Shown: piece by piece, positions 10,255 to 19,640 of the stretch
How the letters are laid out: every line of letters begins with the position of its first letter
Position numbering within the stretch: the first letter of the stretch is position 1
Source of the DNA: Dryomyza anilis
Lineage: Eukaryota > Arthropoda > Insecta > Diptera > Dryomyzidae
Length of the DNA stretch: 64,000 nucleotides
Direction: 5' to 3'
Assembly: GCA_951804985.1 (NCBI GenBank)
Contig: OX638134.1
Location: forward strand, 76,425,679 to 76,489,678
Notes under the pieces: generated by a model
Told to the model about the DNA's origin: nothing
Databases searched by the model: none
The model's input: only the letters and a program-made list of their open reading frames with translations
Program-made: the position numbers and the translations under genes

Positions 10255-13200
10255 GGGAAAACGGTTAATTCGAAATATAACCCATCATCATCATCGTCAT
10301 TCCCCCCCGTCCATATTACGGAACCAGCAACGGAAATTACGTCACGCCATTCAGTCGTCGTCATCGGTGGAGGCAACGATATAATGTTGGCAGATGATTT
10401 AATTTCGAGTGCGGCAAATAATGACGTACGAACTATGACAGCGGAAATACCAATCCCATTGATTGGCTCTACTAATAATAATCAAGATAATTATGAAAAT
10501 ATTAATAATGATGTTATTAATCAGAGCGAAAAATACGATGAATCAGCATCGCTCAGTCCGAAACAGACAACGTCTGCTCACCTTGAAACGGAAGTGAAGA
10601 AAACATATTTAAGCAGTAATATAGATACATTGGAAATGGAAAAATCCGTCATTACTGTTGAACCAGAAATCTCAGACATTATTGAAATACCAATCATGAC
10701 ATTGTCTGATAATTCAAGATCAGTAACACCAGACGAATTAACATCCATGGTCAAGAGCAATTTCCCAATATCTAGAAAATCGACTCAAAGAAGACCCTCG
10801 TTTTTATATCCCCCATCTGTAATGAATGAAAATTGGGGTTCCTTTAAAATACTAACAAGTAATAACAATCGAAAATTAGAAAAAAATAAAAGTTTCGAAA
10901 ACGAAGCAATACCAGAAGAAGCTTCTGCAGAGCTTATAGAAAATTTTCGACGTAAAAACTCTGTAATTAAAGTTATTAACGAATCAGAATCTACAAGGTT
11001 TCCAATGGTACAGAGAACCTTTCGTAGACGTGAGTCTTTTCCTTGTTTATCAGCAGATGTTGAGAATACTATGAAGAAAAAATTGCAAAAATTCAATATT
11101 AATTTTCCAATATCATATATGTCATTCTATAGAAGACCCTCGTTTCTATATCCGCCATGCGCACATCGTCCCAAAGAGTTTGAGGGCATCAAGACACGTC
11201 TGAGTGCTTTAAAAAAATACGATATAAATTTATGTTTGAAACCGATTAAAGAGAAAAATAAACGTAAAGTTATAAAGCAATTTCCTTTTATCAAACTTCA
11301 GGAAACACTAGATAAATTTCCTTTCCGTTCAGACATTGTTCAAATAAATAGAGAAGAGGATATCTATTCTGACAGAGAGGAAGAAGTAGCCTCTGAAGAA
11401 TATGAAGAAGAGGATATTTATTCTGAGAGAGAAGAATTCCTTAAAGAGTATGAAGAAGCGGATATTTATTCTGAGGACGAAGAATACCCTAGAGAATATA
11501 AAGAAGATAAACTATATTCTGTGAGGGAAGAGTCCCCTGAATTATTTGAAGAAAACTTGAATTCTACAGACTACGATAGCATCACACAAGATCTTTTTTT
11601 GAATGCAACAGAAGAAAGTAAAGACAATTCTAGATCTAGAACACCCGATATTGATAAAATCTCAATGTCGCCAAAAGCAAGTCCAAATTTTCCTATTTCC
11701 CGTAAGTCCACCCAAAGAAGACCATCATTTTTGTATCCTCCATCTGCAATGAATGAAAACTGGGGTGCTTTTAAAATACTTACAAAGAGTACTAATAATA
11801 AAAAATTAGAAAAAGCACCAAGTTTCGGAGACGAAATTATACCAGAAGATGAAGAAGCTGAGATTATAGCAAGTTGGTTACGTAAAAAATCAATAGTTCA
11901 AGCAAATATAAACGAGTCAGATACCACAAAGTTTCCAATGCTACAGAAAATATTTCAAAGACGTGAATCTTTTCCGTATGCTACTAAAATGGAGCAGATT
12001 ACAACGAAAAAGTTGGAGAGCTTTAAAACAAACTTTCCAGTTTCTTATATGTCCTTCTATAGAAGACCTTCGTTTTTATATCCACCATGCGCACATCGAC
12101 CTAAGGAGTTCGAAGGTATAAAAAAACGGCTGAGTGCCTTAAAGATGTACGAAGTACCATCTGATATGAGGCGAACAAAGAGACGATATTTTTCCAATGA
12201 GATTAAGAACTTTCCAATAAAAGAAGTACATCAATCAACAAGTACATTTCCCTGTCGTATGTTGAGTATTTACAAAGATGAAGCTATAAAAGAAGGCGAT
12301 ATAGAAGGAGTTATAAAAGAAGTGGCTATAGAAGAAGAGGAGTCATTAGAAATAGAAGAAATGCAGGAAGTACAGGTAGTAGAAACTTTTTCCCATGACA
12401 ATGTATATAACACAATCAGTACTTTCGCAGCAAGAGAAGTTTCACCTTTTGTTAACGAAGTAGTACCAATATCAACGAAACAAAATACCTCGACAGCCTC
12501 GTTTTCTGGTCAAGAACGCGCAGAGAATCAAGTTCATGATACAGAAAATAAAATATTAAATAATACAGCAGACAAATATATAAGAAATTCTGGCTACATA
12601 CAAAATAATGAGAAACAACAGCAGCAGCAGAATGAAATTTATGACGCCAAATTGGCAGAAACAACAAATATTATAGCTATAAATACCACAAACACTTCAA
12701 ATACACAAAATACTGATGAGGATGATTATAATGCTGAGGAGAGCAAAGATTTGTACGAAATATGTATAGGAGAATCCGCTAAAATACAGAAGAGCGCTCA
12801 TATTTTGTATAATTCGAATAACAAAAACTATAAGCATGAGCCATTTATTACACCCCCAACAGAATGCGAGAATTTCGAATTATTAGAGACGACCATCACC
12901 GGGCATTCGCCAAATACCATTGCTACGCTGCTGAATACAATACAAGTAGGTGCTGACAATGATCTTCAAAGTCTCAAGACGCCAGCAACCTGCTCAGATG
13001 TACGCGGTCCGTCTTCGCAAGAGGTGCCTCTGACAATAGAACAAGAACAAGAAGGTGTCAGTAGTGCAACGTGTGTACGTCGAGCGCGTCGGTTGTCAGA
13101 AAACGAAAAAGTAGAACACGACGAATACGTTTTGGAAGTGTTGCCAAAAATTTGTACGTCGACGGAAAAGTGCGACGATATCAGTAATTGGGCGGAAGTA

Positions 13201-16200
13201 GATGCAAAATTAAATAAAGACACCGACGACGTCAATGGAAGGGAATTTAATAATATAATTAAAGAACAAAGTAACGAAAACCGAATTGCGGAAGTGAAAA
13301 TATCAAAGTGTGTTGTAAATGGCAAAACGGGTAGTAGTAGTGCCATGACTGTAACAGAAATCGAAGATAGTGAAGAACTGTGTGAAGAATTGTGTGAAGA
13401 AATTGGTGCATTGAACGTCATTGCGGCTGCTGAAGATTTAGTCGATGAAATGAAGCTTGAAATGAAGAGTGCTAAAAGAAGTCTTCCGGAAACGGAAATA
13501 TTACGTCGTGTACCAACTACATCGACTACACTAAAAAGTAATGAGCAACACCAGAAAAGTATGCCATACTTGCAAAGACAAAGAACCGGTTCGTTATATA
13601 GTGATATTGGTAATGGCATCGGTGCTGTTGCTGGTTCTGCCGCAGTCGGTACGAGAATCAGTGGAGTTGCAACTGGAAGCGCTGGTATTGGTACGGGAAT
13701 AACTGGTATTGACACCGGCATAGGAAAACGTATCAGTAGCATTCGTGTACCAATCGGTGGAGTTGCAACTGGAAGTGCTGGTATTGACAACGCCATCGGT
13801 AAACGTATCGGTGGCTTTGGTATACCAATCGGTGGTAGTGGTGTTAATAACACAATCGGCGGTTATGGTACTCATTCCGGTGGTAGTCTCGGTAATGCAA
13901 TCGGCGGTATTGGTGCAAAGTGTACAGTAGCTGCTGGTAACGTACTCGGCTCTGCACTTTCGAAGGACATACCAAAATATGGTAGTTCTACCGTGCTTCC
14001 ACATGCAAGCTCAAATGTTAGTCGTACCGTTTCCGTTGATGGCCTAGATACACTACCCGCGCGTACGCGATTACGACGTCAGCGACAAATGCGCTCACAA
14101 GACTCCGAGGAGCAGCCTGAGGATCCGATTGAACGACTGAATCGATTGCGTGCGCGTATTTCGGGGGCATTGAGCGAAGTCAAAGGTGTTTTAAAACAAT
14201 ATAGCACCGAGACAGATGCTACGGAAGAGACAACAGTTGATCAATCAGAGAAATCGAAAACACTGCCAGAATCGGAAACAACTTCGCAATCGGATGGACC
14301 GGTACGGTTTCGTTTTGTAAAAGTAATTAGACGTCGCAGCATTTTCAATGAAGAAGATGAGGACAAAGCGCAGCAGGAAAAAACCGAAGAGAATAACAGG
14401 AAAGTGAAAGACAATCAGGAAGAAATTGTGTTAAATACTGAAAAACCGTTGTTAATAGTAACAGAAGTTTCGCAGAATACTAAAGAAACTGAAAACACAG
14501 TGCAGAAATCTAACGTGGAAGTCGTAGAAGAAAAGGATGTAACAAAAACAGAAAAATTAACGGAAGAGCCCAAGGAAATAGAAAAGGAACAAGAGTCAAC
14601 GAACAATATAGTGACTTCCAAAATAGATGCAGCAATTACGTCTGGTGATACCACTTCCGTGAAAACCAAAAAGAAAAGCACAAACAAAGCTAATGACACG
14701 TCAACCAAACAGCACAACATAAGACGTGCCTCCATTGCCGCCGTTGAAGGTTCTAAAATTGAGCCACCTATTGCGACGATAACGCCATTGAACCTAAAAG
14801 CACAACAACGACGTCCATCCGATTCCGAGGCTATTATTAAAAAGAGAACACTTGCGAAAAGCACAATAAATGATGTTGCCAGTGAAATGGTGCCAAAGGT
14901 CAAAGCGATCAAAGTTAAACGAACGTCCGTGAAGAGTAGAACGAATGCAGTGGATACAAAGGCAACAGCAACATTGGCAGTAAGAGTGGAGGCGACAACA
15001 ACAGCATCAGCAGCAATATCGGCGTCAATTAAAAGCGACGATGCCAATTTTAGTGACAGGGATGCAGCGATGTTGGCGTCTGATACCACAACGACGGAGA
15101 CGACAACAATAAAAACAACGCCTACAGTGATCGATGTGGCAGCATCAACGACCAACGACAGCAAAACAATTGATGAATTGACGAACGCGGCAACGAAATT
15201 GGAACAAGTGGCTGATGCTATGGTGGCCACATTATCAACGAGTCCATTGCGAGCCAGCGAAGCGAATAGTTCGGTAGAAACAACCACGCAGCAGTCACTA
15301 GCGGAATTGGTGGGCGCTACTATTATTGTGCGTCCAACAGTTATAACGGCCGATAGTAGTGAGAAATTGGAGGAACAACAAGAAACAGCTATTAAATCCG
15401 GAGAATCTGGAAACGACAAATCGCTGAAAACAAATCACATCACTGAGCAGGAACTTCCAGCATCTGTATTGCAACAGGTTTTCGTCGATGCCGAAGTGCT
15501 AGCTCACGACGAAAAGTCCTTCAACGAGTGCGAGTCAGCGAAAGACGAGCACACCACCTCTCAGTTAACGAGTCACGTCGTTTCGTCGCAGTCAGTAGCA
15601 GCAGCTCTAGAAGCTACAAAAGCAAGCGCCAGCGTGACAAGCGCAAACAGTAGCGAAGCAACATCGACGAGTACAGCAGCAGTTGTCCAAATACTAGCTG
15701 AGCAAGCAGCCGGAGAAGAAGGAGAAGGAAAAGCGACACGAGATTTAACAGAAGTAGCAACCACCGGAGGTGTAGAAGAAAACGCTGACAAAATGCCCGA
15801 ACTGCAAGTGAAACCTAAGCAAATCTATGTCAAGCCAGAAGCAGCGGCTCCATTCAATGTGCCCAAGGAAGAGTTTCCCAAAAAGAAGTTGGTCATACTA
15901 CGCAAATTAATGCGCAAAAACTCCACAGAGAAGACGACGCCGACAACATCAACAAAGGATAAAAGTAAAAAACCCACATCCGCCACAGCAACACAAGTAG
16001 ACGAAGAAGAACTTCGGGAATTACCAGAAGATCAATTGACAGAATCAGTCAAGGAGGATGGTGAGGAGGAAGATTTAGAGGAAGCACAGTTAGATGGTGC
16101 TGCCGAAATGATACCAGTAGTGGAACCCATTATTCCCGAGAGAAAGAAAAGAACCGTTAAAAAGAAGGTGATCATCAAACGACAACAACGTAAACTCTCT

Positions 16201-16641
16201 ATAACAGATAGTTTCTTCAAAGAACCCGATGATGAACCGGCCCTAGCCACCGAGTCTGAAACACTCGAAAAGGCGATTGCCTATGAAAAAGTTGATACCG
16301 ATGAGGAGCAAGACTATGAGGAAATTCCAAAGCCTGCTGCACCCACAAAACCCTGCATCAAGAGACGTGAATTCCAGATTGGCGATCTGGTTTTGTATGC
16401 CGAACGTTATAAGAAGACACAGGTGAGGTGGAAACGTGGTACGGTACTGGAACGTATAACCAGTATATCGTATAAACTGGAAATCGAGGGTAAGGAGGTG
16501 CCGGCGCATATAAGCTATATAAAGAAATATACACCGCGTAAGGTTAATTTTGGTGGTAAGGAATATCTGGAGATTGACTATGAACAGATTGCAGAGGAGG
16601 AGGAAAAGGCGCGTAATTACAGCATATGGAATATGGTGTAA
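10255..16641 (+). CDS. Very large disordered protein with a duplicated block and an integrase-tail-like C-terminus
   Basis: A single uninterrupted frame of more than 2,100 codons ends at TAA 16639-16641. There is no in-frame ATG before 10,384; the frame is already coding-like before that, and an AG at 10,253-10,254 (TCACAG|GGG) is a possible acceptor. The start is therefore either an upstream exon or ATG 10,384. From residue ~180 (numbered from 10,228) and again from ~488 a ~200-residue block is duplicated, each with two RRPSFLYPP motifs and FPCAHRPKEFEGIK-like text. Between them lie acidic EDIYSxREE repeats. A Gly/Ile-rich repeat follows at ~13.6-13.95 kb, then long Ser/Thr/Glu/Lys-rich, probably disordered sequence. 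The last ~95 residues look folded (FQIGDLVLYAERYKK, RWKRGTVLERITSISYKLEI, VPAHISYIKKYTP) and match the pattern of SH3-like integrase C-terminal domains. The function is unknown; I do not recognise a named gene. Confidence 0.85.
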   Translation, partial: GKTVNSKYNPSSSSSFPPVHITEPATEITSRHSVVVIGGGNDIMLADDLISSAANNDVRTMTAEIPIPLIGSTNNNQDNYENINNDVINQSEKYDESASLSPKQTTSAHLETEVKKTYLSSNIDTLEMEKSVITVEPEISDIIEIPIMTLSDNSRSVTPDELTSMVKSNFPISRKSTQRRPSFLYPPSVMNENWGSFKILTSNNNRKLEKNKSFENEAIPEEASAELIENFRRKNSVIKVINESESTRFPMVQRTFRRRESFPCLSADVENTMKKKLQKFNINFPISYMSFYRRPSFLYPPCAHRPKEFEGIKTRLSALKKYDINLCLKPIKEKNKRKVIKQFPFIKLQETLDKFPFRSDIVQINREEDIYSDREEEVASEEYEEEDIYSEREEFLKEYEEADIYSEDEEYPREYKEDKLYSVREESPELFEENLNSTDYDSITQDLFLNATEESKDNSRSRTPDIDKISMSPKASPNFPISRKSTQRRPSFLYPPSAMNENWGAFKILTKSTNNKKLEKAPSFGDEIIPEDEEAEIIASWLRKKSIVQANINESDTTKFPMLQKIFQRRESFPYATKMEQITTKKLESFKTNFPVSYMSFYRRPSFLYPPCAHRPKEFEGIKKRLSALKMYEVPSDMRRTKRRYFSNEIKNFPIKEVHQSTSTFPCRMLSIYKDEAIKEGDIEGVIKEVAIEEEESLEIEEMQEVQVVETFSHDNVYNTISTFAAREVSPFVNEVVPISTKQNTSTASFSGQERAENQVHDTENKILNNTADKYIRNSGYIQNNEKQQQQQNEIYDAKLAETTNIIAINTTNTSNTQNTDEDDYNAEESKDLYEICIGESAKIQKSAHILYNSNNKNYKHEPFITPPTECENFELLETTITGHSPNTIATLLNTIQVGADNDLQSLKTPATCSDVRGPSSQEVPLTIEQEQEGVSSATCVRRARRLSENEKVEHDEYVLEVLPKICTSTEKCDDISNWAEVDAKLNKDTDDVNGREFNNIIKEQSNENRIAEVKISKCVVNGKTGSSSAMTVTEIEDSEELCEELCEEIGALNVIAAAEDLVDEMKLEMKSAKRSLPETEILRRVPTTSTTLKSNEQHQKSMPYLQRQRTGSLYSDIGNGIGAVAGSAAVGTRISGVATGSAGIGTGITGIDTGIGKRISSIRVPIGGVATGSAGIDNAIGKRIGGFGIPIGGSGVNNTIGGYGTHSGGSLGNAIGGIGAKCTVAAGNVLGSALSKDIPKYGSSTVLPHASSNVSRTVSVDGLDTLPARTRLRRQRQMRSQDSEEQPEDPIERLNRLRARISGALSEVKGVLKQYSTETDATEETTVDQSEKSKTLPESETTSQSDGPVRFRFVKVIRRRSIFNEEDEDKAQQEKTEENNRKVKDNQEEIVLNTEKPLLIVTEVSQNTKETENTVQKSNVEVVEEKDVTKTEKLTEEPKEIEKEQESTNNIVTSKIDAAITSGDTTSVKTKKKSTNKANDTSTKQHNIRRASIAAVEGSKIEPPIATITPLNLKAQQRRPSDSEAIIKKRTLAKSTINDVASEMVPKVKAIKVKRTSVKSRTNAVDTKATATLAVRVEATTTASAAISASIKSDDANFSDRDAAMLASDTTTTETTTIKTTPTVIDVAASTTNDSKTIDELTNAATKLEQVADAMVATLSTSPLRASEANSSVETTTQQSLAELVGATIIVRPTVITADSSEKLEEQQETAIKSGESGNDKSLKTNHITEQELPASVLQQVFVDAEVLAHDEKSFNECESAKDEHTTSQLTSHVVSSQSVAAALEATKASASVTSANSSEATSTSTAAVVQILAEQAAGEEGEGKATRDLTEVATTGGVEENADKMPELQVKPKQIYVKPEAAAPFNVPKEEFPKKKLVILRKLMRKNSTEKTTPTTSTKDKSKKPTSATATQVDEEELRELPEDQLTESVKEDGEEEDLEEAQLDGAAEMIPVVEPIIPERKKRTVKKKVIIKRQQRKLSITDSFFKEPDDEPALATESETLEKAIAYEKVDTDEEQDYEEIPKPAAPTKPCIKRREFQIGDLVLYAERYKKTQVRWKRGTVLERITSISYKLEIEGKEVPAHISYIKKYTPRKVNFGGKEYLEIDYEQIAEEEEKARNYSIWNMV

Positions 16642-17085
16642 AATGTATGTAGTATGTTCGTCTACACTTTAAACAAAATACAGTGCTACAATAATTGGCG
16701 GGAAAAGGGAAAAAATTATCTAAATCACTTGATTCTCAAAGTACACCAATATGCGCGATACATGTGCGTTTTCTAGATTTTTTCTTTAATTAGTGTATAA
16801 AATATTTAATTTTTATTTTGTTTCATTCTTTAAATCTTCCGCATGTCTGTAGTTAAGTCAATTTTTTTGATTTTTACCTAGTTTTGTAAAAAGTTTTCTA
16901 ATATCCTGTAGTATTTAGAAAATGCTTAATTGAGCAGAGCTTAAGTTAAGTAAATCGTTTAATGCTGTATTGGTAATCGAAGTTTTCATTATTTTATATG
17001 ATTACAGCAAATATTACAAATATTTTGTAATTTTCTAAATTTGATTACAATGGTTTTAAAAATTTCCAATCATATATCACAACCC

Positions 17086-17167
17086 AATAAAGCATTAAAC
17101 ACACAAATGGTTCATGTCCTACTTTGCATGTCAAAGAATTTAGCGTAGACAACAACCAATAAATAAA
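17086..17167 (+). terminator. Candidate polyadenylation signals of the large gene
   Basis: AATAAA hexamers at 17086, 17158 and 17162 lie about 450-520 bp after the stop codon of the large exon, in AT-rich 3' UTR-like sequence. In DNA this AT-rich hexamers also arise by chance, so the actual cleavage site is uncertain. Confidence 0.45.
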
Positions 17168-17169
17168 AA

Positions 17170-18322
17170 CTTTGTAAATAACTCTAGTTTAAACCTTAAA
17201 AATTAAAAAAAAAACACAAACAGCTTTGTAAATATACGGCTTTAAATTTTATTATAAAAATGTTAATGTTTTAATAGAAGTCATATTGTAAATTGTGTAA
17301 GTTTAATTTTAAAAAACCTATAGTATAGTTTTGAACCTATAAACCTACGATTGCTTCATACATAATAATTATGTATATAGTGTATGTATTTTGTTGTATA
17401 TAGTTGTAGTTGTATTTGTAATAAGCATTCTGACCATAATTGTAAATTCATGCCGTTTGTATTTATAAATTACCATATAATAAACTATTAAATATTTAAA
17501 ACAATAAACTATAAAATATAAAAAATTAAAATTGATTTGTTTATTTTTTTTATAAATATTTTTTTTTTCTGTAATATTATAGGATGAACTGTAATATAAC
17601 CCGAGATAAAATATTCGACAGGCAGAATTTCGACATATTTCAGGAAAAAGCGCAGTTTTCTGGCAGATTTTACGCAAGACTCAGCATGTAGTTTGTTTTC
17701 CTACAGCTGGTTTCACGCAGGTAATCGGCATGTTTCAAAATTTGTACGTGCCACGACAGATTTATGAAATGTTTTTAGAGTTCTATTTGAATTAAGCTGC
17801 CTTGCAGCAGGCAGAATATTGAAATACAGTTGTCGGCAGACAATTAATTTTCTTTTTTAATTTTCAGAATAGCTGCCATACGGCAGATTTTAGGAATAGC
17901 AAGACAGCCTGATTTACATTGTCGACGACAGACAAACATTTTATTTGAAACATATTTGAATTTCGTGCCACATGGCAGCTTTTTGGAATATAATATAATA
18001 GTTCAACAAGTGACAAAAAAACATGAAATAAAGCTTCAAATTTTAAACATTCATTGCAGAGACGTTCATGACAGTTTGAGTCAATGTACAAAAATTTGCG
18101 CCGACAACATGCTTTTACATTCCATATATCTGCCGTTCCCTCAACTTCCTATAACTGCCGTTTTGTTCTAAGGCGAATAACATGTTTTGTTATAAACGCT
18201 GCCTATGTCTGCCCGGAAAACTCCGAATATCTGCTTATTTCCAGATTTAAATCGTTTGTGTTGTGTGCCTGTTGTCCGCCTGTTACCTGCCATATATTTT
18301 TTCTGGAGATATAATCATAAAA
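17170..18322. other. AT-rich intergenic DNA, nothing recognised
   Basis: The motif GGCAGA/TGCCG recurs between 17,620 and 18,300, hinting at a diverged repeat, but no clear unit length emerges. No gene seen. Confidence 0.4.
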
Positions 18323-18654
18323 CATTTAATAATAATATAATAATAATAGTTTGGCGCTACAGTCCTGTATAGAACTTCGGCCGAGCTCTCTCACCATTTT
18401 AAGCTGTGTGTGTTATATTTGTACTCAAAGTGGTGGGACCTACAGTTTATTGCCGAATCCGAACGGCGGGTGAGAGCTTTTCATAGGCAATGGTTTTACT
18501 CTCGTAGGTTTGCCATTTACTGACGAGAGGTAGCGCGGTATAGAAAAATGTTTCTATGAAAAGATGTTGTTAGCCCCAGTCCAGGCTTGAACCGGGGACC
18601 TTTCGGCTCGCAGTCCAACGCACTAACCACTGAGCTACCGCGGCTACATTTAAT
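18323..18654 (-). mobile_element. Full-length tRNA-derived SINE, minus strand, with target duplication
   Basis: Read on the minus strand, the element opens with a tRNA-like head: A box TAGCTCAGTGG, an anticodon-arm-like segment with loop CTGCGAG, and B box GGTTCAAGCC. A ~200-bp unrelated body follows, then a tail of TAA/ATT-type trinucleotide repeats at 18,328-18,349 on the plus strand. The flanks carry a matching direct repeat, ACATTTAATA, at about 18,322 and 18,646. It marks a target-site duplication made by target-primed reverse transcription. The element is non-coding; its mobilising LINE is not in the window. Confidence 0.9.
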
Positions 18655-18819
18655 ACACAGAAGTTATTTTCAGTGTAAATAATTTTTGTAGAACTACAAT
18701 TTTTTAATAACATGATTTTTCAAAGTGTATTCCATGTATAATTTCTAAAGATTTTCATAATTTCGACACAGTTCATTTTAAAGAAATTTTCAATTTAAAT
18801 TTCAGACCCCTTCCAGCCA

Positions 18820-19640
18820 CTTTTTAAAAGAAAAAAACAAAATAACTTAAAAAAGTAATATTCAAAAAGTAGAACTGTTCTCAAATAATTAATAATTTAG
18901 ATCTTTGGTTTGGACTATGTGCTGGACTTTGCATGCATTCTCAGTTTATATTTTCCTATCACGCAACTTTTAATAATTAAGAAATTACATATTTTACAAA
19001 AGTAATTTTCAAAAAACGGAAATTGATATCAGAAAGTTCATAATTTTGAACTTTTGTATGGACTATGTTCTGAAATCAGACTGCATTTTCAGTTTATTAC
19101 TATAATGCAACTTTTTAAATAAATTTGCAATTGAAATTTATGGCATTATTTAGCAAGATTTATAAAGGAACAATAAAGGAACTTACAAAAGTAATTTTGA
19201 AAAATTAGAACAGATATCAGAAATTACTAATTTTGAACTTTTGTATGGACTATATTCTGCATTTTGAATGAATTCTCAGTATTTTCAACTATGAAATTTT
19301 GTAATAAATTTGCAATTGAAATTTCTGGACTTTTTTTATCCTTCTTTCAGAAGAAAATATGAAGGAACTCACTAAAGTAAGTCGAAAAAATTAGAACAGA
19401 TTTCAGAAAGTTATTAATTTTGAACTTTTGTATGGACTATGTTCTGGATTTCGACCTTATACTCAGTTTTTCCCACCACGCAACTTTTTAAATCAATTTG
19501 CAATTGAAATGTCTGACCTTTTTTTTTAGCAACCTTTCAGAATAAAAAAAAGTAGGATCTCACAAAAGTAATTTTCAAATATTAAAACAGATATCAGAAA
19601 TTTAATAATTTTGAACGTTTGTATGGAATATGTTCTGAAC
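18820..19640. repeat. ~187-bp diverged tandem repeat, about five units
   Basis: The phrase GAACTTTTGTATGGACTATGT recurs with TGGA at 18,911, 19,059, 19,247, 19,433 and 19,623 (spacings 148, 188, 186, 190). Each copy is followed by an ACTCAGTTT, CGCAACTTTT and TTGCAATTGAAAT order. Copies are well diverged, so the array is old. Confidence 0.85.

Noticed and set aside
12966..13853. Minus-strand open frame of 295 codons with Pro/Val/Ile repeats
   Set aside because: Complement of the Gly/Ile-repeat part of the plus-strand protein; repeated text follows the coding repeat, so it is a shadow.
14415..15419. Long minus-strand open frame (334 codons) inside the giant gene
   Set aside because: It mirrors the Thr/Ala/Ser-rich plus-strand coding sequence; its Val/Ala/Ser/Phe-rich text is what the complement of such codons gives, and it has no splice or family signature.
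18571..18647. Candidate tRNA gene
   Set aside because: A and B boxes are present, but the acceptor stem does not pair properly and the same body follows in three copies, so it is the head of a SINE.
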